NCBI GenBank assembly: GCA_036897625.1
Contig: JAYMTA010000922.1
Span: 1-23,006, forward strand
From: Pelargonium cotyledonis
Taxonomy: Eukaryota > Streptophyta > Magnoliopsida > Geraniales > Geraniaceae
Length of the DNA stretch: 23,006 nt
Direction: 5' to 3'
The position numbers and the translations under genes were made by a program. This document shows, one piece after another, positions 8,996 through 18,844 of the stretch. Numbering within the stretch: position 1 is the first letter of the stretch; each line of letters begins with the position of its first letter. The notes under the pieces are model-generated. The model was not told the origin of the DNA and ran no database searches. It was given only the letters and a program-made list of their open reading frames with translations.

Positions 8996-10904
8996 ATGTT
9001 GTCCAGAGCCTTCACGAAGCCCAAGAGGAGCCCGAGATTCCACTACGCCGACCAGTACAGCAACAGGTCATCGGAGCCGTCGGTTTATACTGAGTACGAG
9101 GTGGGGCTCGTGGAGGACATGTCGCTGGTCACGTGCGGGCACGAGAGACACGTGGGGGCTTGTGGGGTGGCGGCGTGTGGGACCCAGCAGCTGACGATGA
9201 CGGAGGTGCGTAGGTCGTCGGTGGGGGTGATGGGCGAGAGCCGGTTCGGGTTGACGGAGAAGGTGGTGCTGAGCCGGGGACGGGTGTGCGCGGTGAAGCG
9301 GTTCGGAAAGGTGGCGGTTCGGAGGAGGGAGTTTGGGCGGAGAGTGGAGCGGTTCGCGGAGGTCAGCCGGAAGTGCGACCGGTTGGTGCCGGTGACCAAT
9401 TATTTGTATGCCAAGAGGATCAAGTTTGTGCTTTGTGATTATTATCCCATGGGGAGCCTCGCTGACCTTCTTGCCGGTAAGTTTTTTTTTTTTTTTTTTT
9501 TTTTACAATAGCAATAGACATGATTTTGATTAACGTGAATTTTATTTTTTTCATCATTTGACAATATTTGAACCAACAATCACATTGATACCTTAGAGAC
9601 ACTTAGTTTTGTTACATTGACTCTTATTATCAGAAAAATAAATCTTTGTGTAAGCAAATATTTCATCTGTCTTAAAATAACTATTTTTTTTCGAATTCGA
9701 TTGAAATTTGTGATTTGTCAATCCGTTCTAAAATAAGTGACACGTGTCTCAATTACTTAATTAAATTACTTATAGACAAACACATTGATAGGAAGAGTTT
9801 CCAATACCTATAGGTGAAAACATTTGTTAACCTATGGCCAATTTTGGGTACACGAAATACATACTTTTGTAGCACCTAAAATCTTAATTTTCCAATTCAT
9901 TTTGAAAAATCGATACACATGCACCTTCTAAACACCTAAATGACCAATAAATGTCTAAAAGTACAATCAATGTGTGTCTTGAAACTACCAAAATCTTATC
10001 AAACTTTATTCTCTTTCAATTTAGGATCGTCTCTTTTCGATGGTAAAAACATGAAACTAATATATATTGATAATCGATAGCTTATAGTTTTATATATGAT
10101 TTTGTCTTTAAAACACATTCACTTTAAACACAAGTATCTTCTCTTTTATTTTTGTTTACATAGGGATTATGAATCTTTCTACTATGCCCAATGTACTCGA
10201 TAATTTGTATAAACTAAAACTTCATGAAGTTGATAATTACTATTGAATATGCTATAACTTACTTCTTTATTTATTTTCCTTCAAAAACTATTAAAGGTGG
10301 AAGAGAACAAGGTCACACCGCACTAAATTGGAAGCAAAGACTAACAATAATCCTCCAAATAGCCCGAGCCCTACAATTTATTCACACCCACTCTCCTTCC
10401 CGCGAAAAGAACATGAAGCTCAACGTCCACGGCAACGTCAAAGCCTCCAACGTCATGATCGGCGTCGACTTCTCCGCCCGCCTCTCCGGCTACGGCTTCT
10501 CTCCGCTCCCCGGCCCCCCCAAATGTCCCCGCCGGCCCGCCCCTCGCCCCCCAACCCCTCCCGCCCGGGCGCTGGCCCCGGGGCGCCCCCCGCTTCGCCC
10601 CCACGACAGCAACGCCTGTCACTACCAATACCACACGTGCCAAGAGACAGACATTTACAACTTCGGTGTAATAGTGTTGGACGTTCTTGGAGGATCCGAC
10701 GCGTCGTTTTTGGACAAGTGCATGAAGGGGAGGACGTCATTGGAGGAGGTTACAATGGTCATTTGCATGGAAGGGAAGGTTGAGAGGAAACAAGCTATGG
10801 AGGTCTTGGACGTTGCTTTGGCTTGTGTAGGGACGTCCCCGGAGGCTAGGCCTAATATAGAGAAAGTGATGTCGCTTCTTGGAGATGTTTGTGTGTATAA
10901 TTAA
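8996..10904 (+). CDS. Receptor-like pseudokinase, LRR-III type kinase fold
   Basis: There are two exons, 8996-9476 and 10297-10904. The intron (820 bp, GTAAGT to AAAG) splits the codon of Gly161. The product is 362 residues with no signal peptide, leucine-rich repeats or membrane segment, so it is probably cytoplasmic. Kinase landmarks are: G80..RFG glycine-loop remnant; VK pair with Lys101; NVHGNVKASN at 203-212 where HRD..N is expected; GYG at 225-227 in place of DFG; DIYNFGV at 279-285 (helix F Asp kept); and PEARP at 342-346. The missing catalytic Asp and missing DFG Asp argue against phosphotransfer, so a scaffold or decoy role in signalling is inferred. The segment 229-265, where the activation loop and APE motif should be, is a Pro/Arg/Ala-rich stretch from extremely C-rich DNA. 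The closest family pattern is the LRR-III/pollen-receptor-like group. Exons are far GC-richer than the flanks. Confidence 0.85.
9477..10296 (+). other. Intron of the pseudokinase gene
   Basis: The intron has a 23-T run directly after the donor (9482-9504). Around 9661-9745 there are two motifs resembling Stowaway ends in decayed form (ATCTGTCTTAAAATAA and ATCCGTTCTAAAATAAGTG), so an old MITE may have been lost here. The splice sites keep the kinase frame exactly (G plus GT makes Gly). Confidence 0.75.
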
Positions 10905-11730
10905 GTTTTTTTTAGGTGTTTTTTGGATTTTGATCTTATAATTTTTGTACAAAATAGGTGTCATTGAGGTCATGAGTATGGTAATGTAGGTGGATGTGTT
11001 CATGGTGATCACATGAACACTCTATGTAGTAACCTAATGTATGGAAAGCCTAATGGTTTTGCATAGTTTTGGGTTTGGTGGTTTTTATATATGGAATGAG
11101 ATGATGGTACCATTACTTTATTCTATAATGCGTACTATAAAGTACTCGAGTATTCTTAACTAGCAATGAAATTGATGGGTTGACGTGAAATCAAACAAAA
11201 ATATTCACTAATTAGCCTTTGGGTCAATTGATTGTAGTCATTTACATATGGATATCAATTTTAAGTTGCATAATATTCAGCTGCATTAAAATTTAGTATA
11301 AAGAGTCTTGTGTGCTCACTCTAGTGAGAGTGATTGTTTTGGTTTTATGTGTAGTAAAGTAATAATAATATAAGTTTTTTTAGAGTGAGCACTAAATTCC
11401 ATTAGTCACTTTTACTATAGCCCTTTAGATCTAAACATTATGCAAATTGATATAATCCATTCATTATTATATATAAAAAAAATACATATAAGATAAATTC
11501 ACACATTTTATCCTAAAATTTGTACTTTGTATAATTAAAATCTTTAGAAAACTTGTGACAGAGGAATTCAAACAAACCCGACTCAATGCTGAAAACATAA
11601 AATGTAGGACCCAATGAATTGATACCTTCCTAAACTCGAATGCTTGTGCACAAGACTTCCTCTTGGTAGTAGTGTAGAGGCTTTCCCTAATACACCAATC
11701 AAACGGTTTACGAAAGATCAGCATCGCGTT
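10905..11730. other. Kinase 3' flank and AT-rich spacer
   Basis: The first 150-200 bases are T-rich and fit the 3' UTR of the kinase gene. No sharp polyadenylation signal can be picked, as is usual in plants. Beyond that there is AT-rich spacer with no supportable gene. Confidence 0.5.
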
Positions 11731-12115
11731 ATGGTGATAGGAGCATGATCATGTGGTGAACACTGTAAGAACGATTGTACGAGATCATAACCTTCGTCGG
11801 CCTTGTTTCAGTCATGTTGATCTGATGGAGCATTAATCGCACGTACGGCACGAAACGAACACAGCGTGTCCAGAACCTCACGTGCGGGTTTGTCTTCCTC
11901 GGGGCCCACATAGAAAGTCCATTTGGATTTGGACTGTAATCCCATGTGACTGACAGCTGTCAGCGCCAGAACACGACGCTCTCCATAATCCAGTCCCAAC
12001 ATTTCCGCTCTCTCATTGGTCGACACGTGGACAGATTTGTTTGGCAGGTATTGTTTTTTTTACAATCATAACTTCGGAGCATGTTAGGTAGTCACGTGCA
12101 GTGCACAGTGCTCAC
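11731..12115 (-). other. GC-richer island with G-boxes and an unassigned open frame
   Basis: The block stands out by composition from the AT-rich flanks. It carries CACGTG-core motifs, including ACACGTGG (12024-12031) and TCACGTGC (12091-12098), and the perfect palindrome TGACAGCTGTCA (11951-11962), a known TALE-homeodomain type site. A minus-strand frame runs from about 12053 to 11808. It includes MLGLDYGERRVLALTAVSHM and KWTFYVGPEEDKPAREVLDT and reads as protein-like, but I do not recognise it and it lacks a convincing start or splice sites. It may be a regulatory region or a gene fragment. Confidence 0.3.
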
Positions 12116-12565
12116 GCTCTTGGCTTTTGTTTCATTGGAGGTATGATTAATCATTAATGTGTTACATTGAATAGTAGTAATAGATTTTTTTTCAAGTCAA
12201 GAGAAAATATATACTATTTTTTATATAATAAAATATACTATTTTTGAAGCAAAGAGATAAAAAAAAAAATTTAAGTCAAGAGTTAATATTTTTGAAGTCA
12301 AATTCCAACATTATTTCAGTAAAGAACATATCAATTTTTTTTTTTTTTTGTATTTTGATGTTTGCATGTATCTACATGCATGCATACTACGTGTAAGCTA
12401 ACATCGGTTAATCATAACCACACATGCCACATGCATTGAAAGGAGATGAGATGGGAACCCGACAAATTTTAGAAAGTGAAAAAATGAAAACGTGACTACA
12501 AATGCGTCACATTAACCTACATACAATATACATGCGTTTATGTATATTCAAAGATCTTCCTTCTT

Positions 12566-12709
12566 CAAATAATCATCAAACTAAAAGTACTCCACACATC
12601 TTTATTAATTTAAGAATTCATACGAAAATAACTAAAATATCAAGTAATCATCAAAACTACAATACCCAACATATCACCCTTAATTTAAGAATTCACTTGA
12701 AAGTAACTA
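12566..12709. repeat. Tandem direct repeat, two copies, 75-bp period
   Basis: Copy 1 (12566-12634) and copy 2 (12641-12709) share the order AATCATCAAA, then CACA/AACATATC-like, TTAATTTAAGAATTCA, then GAAA.TAACTA. It is a simple local duplication in non-coding DNA. The open plus-strand frame across it has no protein features. Confidence 0.6.
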
Positions 12710-14711
12710 CACGACTTCCTCCTGTAGAAAGTAATGTCCCAAAGAAATATTTAAAATGGTAGAAGAAGACATTTCAAATTATTAGAGAACAAAGGGTAGA
12801 GAAATAATAATGAAGAGACAGAAGGTGGTTCCAGTTGGTAGGTCACAGGGGGATAGTTAATGTCCCAAAGAAAATGACAAATGTGGAGCCACAGTAACTT
12901 ACTTGTCCATGGTACTTCACTGTGCACTTTCCTCTAGCAGTCACTGCAAATGAGGCACTTGAACATGCACTTTCATGTGTCCATTTCTCATGATTTTGGG
13001 CCACATCTCTTTACACTATTTATTCTTCAATATAGCTATATATATATATATTCAAATTTTATCAATTTATATATAGTATTGAATCTATTGATTATGGTTT
13101 TAGTTTTATGATGTTATCATTGGTGGCTTTGTGAGATATCAATGCCAATTGACAGTGCATACCCATGTGAACATGTGATCTTAGACATACAAAGTATAAT
13201 TTAAGTTTTTATTTTCCCTTCCATGGCTCCATGTACGTAAAAGTATCACCTAATTATACAAATTTGTGCACGCCGAAACATATTTTCGTAAGAGAATAGT
13301 GGGTTTCGACTAACTTGTTAATTTATCAGATTTATTCAGCACACAAAATGATTTAATAATTATACATATAGGTGTTTTTGTATATATAAATATTTACTTT
13401 TTTGAAATAATATATTAATGTATAAAAGATGTATAGTTGAATTTGAAAATTTTAATTGAAGCTTAGCACTATATGTATATATAATTTGTTTTAGAAGATT
13501 GAATAGAAAATTAGAAATCCACATACATAAAGGTTCATTTTTGTAAGTCTACTTTTTCTGTCTATACATATATAATAATGGTACTTTAATATTTAATCTC
13601 GAGATTGATTGGTAAAGAAATCTAATTAGCCTAATTAGATTAACGGTATTCTCTAGGTTCATATAATGCAGATGACATATTGTAAAAAATTAATATATGT
13701 CTGATTTTGCAGGCACGTCGTGCAATTACTAATTAATAATAGTAAGCGTGTAGTATGTTGACTTTTTTTATATTATAAAAGCGTGTGGTAATGATTTTTT
13801 TAAGGTACTAACACCAATTAAAATCCTAGTAGAAACTTCTTGTGTACAATCATGGTGTTTCCTATGCATGATCCAAAAGCATTTACATTATTATTTTATG
13901 ATGCAAGTTAGAGACATTTATGTATTTACTTTGTGGGTTTATTTTTCAATATACGTATATCCACTTATTAAAATACCAATTTTATAAGTTTTGTCTATCA
14001 TATACAAATTTATTAAATCGAGCATGTGTAGAGTTAGTTTGTGTGTACACGCGTTGTGCTAATGTTGATTATGTGTTGGATAATCCAACTTAAAGCATAA
14101 TTCAATTAGTAACCTTGTTGGCTAGGTCAACATGAATACAATATATTTATGTATGTAAAACATACACGTACATGCCACGACCCTGTTGGTCACTATCCAA
14201 AAAATTTCAAATTTACAATTGTTCCATTAATTAAGTGCACGTGTCGTAACACGACTAATTAATCAGGCATGCGTATTTTGAAGACTTAACACTGACACGA
14301 CACGATCAATAAACATGTTATTCAACACAAACTCAAAAAAAAAAATTTATCAACTCCATGTGTGACATCCATTAGTGTGTTTTAGCTGAAAAATACTTTT
14401 GGCTTAGTTTGTTCCGTTAAAAAATAATTTTATCATATGAAGTTGTACATGTATTTCTCTCACGCGAGCAACATTTGAATATTTCAAGAAAAGGTTTTGC
14501 TCGAAAATAACATGCACGAGCTCCGGTCCTTTCTCATGTTCGAGTTAGGCCCGGGTCTTTCTTTTTGTATTTTTATTTTTACGCCTCCAGACGCTTATAA
14601 TAAAAGTTATTGTTTGCTTATAAAAAAAATAAAAAAAAGCTCTCATGAACCAATCAACCTCTACTTTTGTGTGGTTTGTTTTGAAGTCATGTCATCTCAG
14701 TGTCCACCATG
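12710..14711. other. Long AT-rich spacer
   Basis: No gene or element could be supported over 2 kb. Present are a short (TA)n run near 13037-13052, two copies of AATGTCCCAAAGAAA (12731 and 12859) and a GC-richer patch at 12820-12980. The last 200 bases grade into the promoter of the I9 gene and include a CCAAT motif near 14649. Confidence 0.5.
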
Positions 14712-14719
14712 TATATATA
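14712..14719 (+). promoter_or_regulatory. TATA box of the I9-domain gene
   Basis: TATATATA lies 113 bases before the ATG at 14825. The leader that follows is A-rich and free of ATG codons, which fits a plant 5' UTR of about 80 bases. Confidence 0.6.
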
Positions 14720-14824
14720 GAGACCCATATGTAGAGTGGAGCTGAAAACAAAGCAAAAAAAAAAGGAAGAGCCATTTGTGTTTGTGACACAAAAACCAGC
14801 AAAAGAAGCTAAAAGAGAGCAGAA

Positions 14825-15317
14825 ATGGCAAGTAAGAGAAGTGAAATATACTTCATTTTCATGAACTATGATCCCGAATACGAGCGCCTCCGAGCCGACA
14901 GGTCAGCAACATCAACATTTACACATACATATATATATATATATATATATGTCTAATGTTGTTGTTCTTGTTTTTGTCATATGATAGAACAAAAAGAGGA
15001 GCATATGAGCTTGATCTGTATCTGAGCAGGAAACATGATGGTTTATTAGCTACCAACCTTGAGCCTGGAAGCTACAAAAAGACCTTGTCTTTGGTCATTG
15101 TTGATGGCTTTGCTGTAGATATTACAGAAGACCAGGTGCTTTAAATTTTCTTCATTTTGTCTCTAATGGCTTTTCTAGTTTTTTTGGGTTTTTTTTTTTT
15201 TTTCAAATATATAATGGGTCTCATCAATCTTATGATATATGTGCATTGAAACAGGCCAATGTGCTTAGATCTGCTAATGGAGTGAGAGTGGTGGAGAAGA
15301 ATCAAGAGCTTGCATAG
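14825..15317 (+). CDS. Stand-alone subtilase propeptide-like (inhibitor I9) protein
   Basis: There are three exons: 14825-14901, 14988-15135 and 15255-15317. Both introns are short (86 and 119 bp) with GT-AG ends, and the product is 95 residues. It has the inhibitor I9 fold pattern of subtilisin prodomains. A first strand reads IYFIFM (8-13), a helix region follows, and then KTLSLVIVDGFAVDITEDQA (57-76), matching the family's FNGFAAKLTEEEA. The last strand is NGVRVVEKNQELA (83-95), matching PGVVSVFPD. There is no catalytic subtilase domain and no signal peptide. The family precedent is Arabidopsis SPI-1, a propeptide-like inhibitor of subtilases. A role as inhibitor or chaperone of a subtilase is inferred, in the cytosol unless exported by another route. 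Intron 1 holds an (AT)n microsatellite. The gene looks intact and well formed. Confidence 0.87.
14929..14950. repeat. (AT)n microsatellite in intron 1 of the I9 gene
   Basis: This is a run of about 11 AT units between the donor at 14902 and the acceptor at 14987. It is likely length-variable between individuals. Confidence 0.85.
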
Positions 15318-15607
15318 CTAGCTAGGCTTGGCCTCATGGTGTTTCTGGTAGAGATCGAAATCAAATGGGTTCTGAGCTAATTAATTTCTAGTGCTATGTG
15401 ATTTGTGTGTTGGTAGTGATGGCATTATAGTAAATACCACCATGATGATGATGATAGATGTATTTTAGTACTTGCATCAATTTTCATGGTCATGTACCTA
15501 AAAATATATAAAGAAAGTGAACACTAGGGTGTGTTCTTATGGATTTCAAGTTCTGGGTTTTGTTGATCCACTTTAGATGATTAATGGGTAGTTTTTGTTT
15601 TTGGGGT

Positions 15608-15948
15608 CTATTTCACTTTGGTCCTCAAATTATACATTTTCTTTCAAATTGGTACAGAATTTAATTTTTGTTTCAATTTAGTCTCCATAACATCAAAACA
15701 CTTCTAATTTGATTTCTCATCCAATCAAAATCTAAAAATCCAATTCACAACCTTACTGAATTAAGTTGGTGTGACGCCACATCATTTTCACATGGACGAC
15801 ACGTCATTACAATGTGGACATCATCATCATATTGTTTCCATAATCCTGTATTTGACCGATTTAAAACAATTTGAATAGTTGTTGAACCTAATTGAAATGA
15901 TATGCATAGTTTGAAGATTAAGTGTTAATTCGAAATAAAATGAATAAT
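15608..15948. mobile_element. Degenerate TIR-type MITE-like repeat
   Basis: The left end (TTTCACTTTGGTCCTCAAAT onward) and the inverted right end (AACACTTAATCTTCAAACTA onward) match imperfectly over about 45 bases, including CACTT, CTTCAAA.TAT and a TTTCAATT.GGT block. The interior is non-coding and repeats phrases such as TTTGGTC and AATTTAGTC. This phrase style is common in old plant repeats. No clear target duplication was found, so the family is unassigned. Confidence 0.4.
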
Positions 15949-16384
15949 CTTTCCTAGAAAATGCCATTGTAAAATCTTGTCCATCAGGAGTGACAGGAAT
16001 AAAAAAAAAACAGATTCTTGAGGTGTAGGAGGAATCAAGTCACAGGTGATAAGGTTTGATTCAGTGATGAACACAGAACAGAACAGCTAGCTTTTCAACT
16101 TTATCTAATTAAGGTTGTGAAAAGAGCACTGTGCAGGTTTAGCAAAAATGGTTCCATTTTTCAAATTGCTTGAGAAAGCCGGACAATGGTGGGTCATTTA
16201 TATATTGTACTTTTCTCATCTAATCACATGCCATCCTTTACCTCCTTCTAATATTCTATTTCTTGTTTCTTACCAATATCACCATTCATTTCTATCTCTA
16301 TTTCTGTCCTCTCTTTTTCTATAACCTCACGTTCATCATTTGTCAATGAAATTGACACAAGTTTATAAAGTTGTTAGATGACCA
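15949..16384. other. Spacer without a supportable gene
   Basis: This is AT-rich sequence with a pyrimidine-rich stretch at 16200-16320. No gene or repeat was recognised. Confidence 0.5.
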
Positions 16385-16540
16385 ACCGTAAAAGCGTATC
16401 CTAGGTGATGACGTAATGGTCAAAACAGATATTTCTATTTGGGAGATCGTCGATTCAACTCTTATTACGTCAGGTAGAGTGAAGTTTTGGGTTAAAAAGA
16501 GAGAACTATCCTTATAGTGTAATTCAAGTGATAAAAAAAA
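16385..16540 (+). mobile_element. SINE-like unit with Pol III boxes
   Basis: TGACGTAATGG (16409-16419) fits the tRNA box A consensus at 10 of 11 positions. CGATTCAACTC (16451-16461) resembles box B. The gap is 31 bases, as in tRNA-derived SINEs. The phrase TTGGGAGATCGTCGATTC before box B is typical of plant SINE heads. The unit ends with an A-rich stretch (16531-16540). No target duplication could be fixed. Confidence 0.42.
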
Positions 16541-16542
16541 GT

Positions 16543-16765
16543 ACTATTAAACTTGATCCAACCCAAGGCCAAATAACACAACAGATCATGCACGTGGACC
16601 AAGAAAGGAGGCAACACAGACGGGTCACCAGGTCCAAACAGAACCAGCTCTGATACCATATTAGACTTGATCCAACCAAAAAGGGTAAGTTGATAGGTGG
16701 ATGACCCAACGTGTATATCAAGTGGTGACAAACTTCACATCCTTTCAATGTGAGACATTTACGAG
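16543..16765 (-). mobile_element. Small LTR-type fossil (TRIM- or copia-like)
   Basis: On the minus strand a primer-binding site complementary to initiator tRNA-Met lies at 16647-16658. It directly follows a short terminal-repeat-like segment of about 100 bp. The phrase TTGATCCAACC recurs on the far side at about 16550. The layout is that of a terminal-repeat retrotransposon in miniature or a fragment of a Ty1/copia element. It has no coding capacity and looks old and broken. Confidence 0.45.
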
Positions 16766-16769
16766 TACT

Positions 16770-18060
16770 TATTAAAGTTGTATATAAGAATATTAGATGA
16801 TGATTTCTTAATTTGGGAACTTTTTTGTTCATTTTAAATTTGAACCATAAATTTCGATTGTAAAGTGAACTGTCACATTTACATTTACAGTCCAACCAAT
16901 CGAGAGATAATCGATGAATTCCATTTTCAATACGATTCATCAATTTCAAATAGAGCATAGACTCTTTTTTCCTTACCATTGCAAGTTTTTGTTTGTCAAA
17001 TAGCCCCGATGAGAAGAATAAAATAAGGCATTAAGAAATTGGTTGAATCCTTTACACTCTAAGGTTGATCTTTCAAACTTGTGCCTGTTGCAACTCCAGA
17101 GAGATAATTAGACACATATTGTTGCAAGGAACGGTTTTGAAAACTTATTTTGTTATATGCGGTCTAATGCCATGTTGCAGTACTAATTAACTCTTGTAAT
17201 AGTTTGAGGTACAAATTATAATTTCATATTGTGACCATACTCACGTTTATAGAAATCGACGTAAATACAACGAGAACCCTAAATTGCACACGAGTATGCG
17301 TATTCAGAAAATTATGGAACAAAGGCCCATGTTGTTGATTTCAATAGAGTATTTGTCTCAATTTTTTTGGTAATGTTTTAGCGGGTGTGTCCTAATTAGT
17401 AATTACATGTTTTATGTCACTTACAGATACACATAGGTTGTTTGCAACACGATTGTCGAGAAAGTTTTCAACCACATAAATTTTCATTTGTCAATTTCTT
17501 GCATGATCCTCTCTATTTTAAAGACCTAAGGCCATTTTAGATTATGAAGTTGCAGCTTAATTAAAAGAGTAAATAAGATTTTTTATTGATCATGCATCAC
17601 AATTAGCCCAGTCTAATTGTAATCACCATCAGAGACACCAAACATCTTATGCATATATATATATATATGTATATGAAACATAATATATATGACTGAATAA
17701 AATACGGAGTATATTATTTTAAAATAATATACTGAAGAGTTTTGTTTTGTACAGTCATTAGTCACATTTCCTAACAATTCAAGCATGATCAAAGACATAA
17801 AGTCAAAAACTGCTCTTTAATTAACATTATGAGAAACCAAAACAAAACCAATACACAGCTTGCTTTCTCCAAGAAACCATATAGTTGATCTTCACTTCAT
17901 ACATTTCTTGATCCTGAAATATTCCTCATGATCTCACAAGCATAAAAATTAGCAGTACAAAATGAATACAATTAGTACTAAAACTCCAAAAAAAAAATAA
18001 TGTGTAGAACCTGAGCTAGTTGTTGAAATATAGGTTGTTAAATGCCTCCATCCTCAGCGT
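16770..18060. other. AT-rich spacer; contains a perfect palindrome
   Basis: No gene was recognised. Present are a (TA)n run near 17646-17668 and a perfect 26-bp palindrome at 17708-17733. The right part may belong to the 3' end of the primary transcript of the microRNA cluster, which runs leftward. Confidence 0.5.
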
Positions 18061-18077
18061 CACGATGATCTCAAAAA

Positions 18078-18176
18078 TGAAGCATGACAAGCACTATCCA
18101 CTCTCCCCGTAGAGCTTCCGTCTTCGCAAAGGCAAAATCGGAAGCCCTTGAGGGAGAGTGAGCAATGCATGCTATT
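18078..18176 (-). ncRNA. MIR477: miR477-like precursor hairpin, copy A1
   Basis: On the minus strand the 5' arm (18139-18159) carries ACTCTCCCTCAAGGGCTTCC followed by G. This is the miR477 family sequence as I know it (ACUCUCCCUCAAGGGCUUC..). The opposite arm (18099-18120) pairs over 22 positions with four mismatches. A 5-bp stem extends into the 18-base loop, and AGCATG/CATGCT pair below the duplex. This geometry suits Dicer-like 1 processing to a 21-22 nt microRNA. miR477 has been reported to guide cleavage of transcripts such as GRAS-family genes in various species. The target here is not known. The strand is inferred from miR477 lying on the 5' arm. Confidence 0.8.
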
Positions 18177-18321
18177 GTAGATGTATACAACGATCGATCG
18201 AACACAACACAAGACACTCTTTTGTTCGCTCTTTTCGAAAACTTCAAGCTCGTTGCATGAGACAATATATCAGTATGTACTCTATACTTTCTGATATGAT
18301 GATACAAAACACAAACTTGTT

Positions 18322-18405
18322 CCTTCTCCCCCAAATTTTTCTCATGTCCTTCGCCCAAATTGAAGGAGAGATTAGATGTGGATTAAGACTCAAGAAGGGA
18401 GAGTG
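18322..18405 (-). ncRNA. Decayed miR477-like hairpin, copy B1
   Basis: The left arm (18322-18342) and flanks align with copy B2 (18850-18955), sharing TTCCTTCTCCCCCAA, TCTCATGTCCTT and AGACTCAAGAAG. Within the arm that would give the microRNA, B1 lacks about seven bases present in B2 (the CCCTTGA block). The mature sequence is therefore lost and pairing is poor. It is probably a dead copy left by the tandem duplication. Confidence 0.65.
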
Positions 18406-18537
18406 AGCTAGCAACCAAATTATTGAGTACAAAATGAATACTAAAACTTCAAAATTATAAATAGAACCTTGAGCTAGTTGGCGAAAATATGGTGCTACAT
18501 GTCTCCTCCTCAACCTCATCATGATCTTATAAGAAAT

Positions 18538-18645
18538 GAAGCATGACAAGCATTATTCACTTTCCCCCACAGGGCCTCCGTCTTCGCTAAGGCTAAGGCA
18601 AAATCGGAAACCCTTGAGGGGGAGAGTGAGCAATGCATGCCATTG
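18538..18645 (-). ncRNA. MIR477: miR477-like precursor hairpin, copy A2 (variant)
   Basis: The 5' arm on the minus strand (18605-18628) reads CACTCTCCCCCTCAAGGG and then TTTCCG. This is miR477 with two extra C and a C-to-T change. The other arm (18558-18580) has compensating changes (CACTTTCCCCCACAGGG). The duplex has only two mismatches, one bulge and two G-T pairs, which makes it the tightest stem in the cluster. The flanks GAAGCATGACAAGCA and AGTGAGCAATGCATGC match copy A1, so A1 and A2 are duplicates. The altered sequence would shift the target set. Confidence 0.72.
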
Positions 18646-18728
18646 TAGTTGCATATAATGATCGAGCACAACACAAAGTGCTTTCTGTCCGTTACGTACA
18701 AATCAATACTGTGCGACCTGACGTTGTT

Positions 18729-18749
18729 CGGAGCCTTTGAAGAATAGTG
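18729..18749 (-). ncRNA. Relic of a miR477-like arm
   Basis: CGGAGCCTTTGAAGAATAGTG followed by AG on the plus strand is a decayed version of the arm CGGAAGCCCTTGAGGGAGAG of the intact copies. No good partner arm is visible upstream. It is probably the remains of a fifth hairpin. Confidence 0.35.
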
Positions 18750-18844
18750 AGATGGACAACCAAAAGCGCCCCGTTCTCTCTACTCTCTAATCTCAGTACT
18801 CACCATAGCATTCATGACTAGGAACTAGCAAGGCAAGACACAGC

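Noticed and set aside
10328-10783. Overlapping 151-codon frame in kinase exon 2, and minus-strand frames there
   Set aside because: They are open only because of the high GC content. The kinase frame alone has family motifs and splices correctly to exon 1.
16524-16979. Minus-strand frame of 151 codons
   Set aside because: It crosses the small LTR-type fossil and spacer, has no protein motifs, and reads as translated repeat.
18071-18549. Protein frames on both strands across the microRNA cluster
   Set aside because: They are by-products of the hairpin repeats. Paired arms and duplication structure explain the sequence better than coding.
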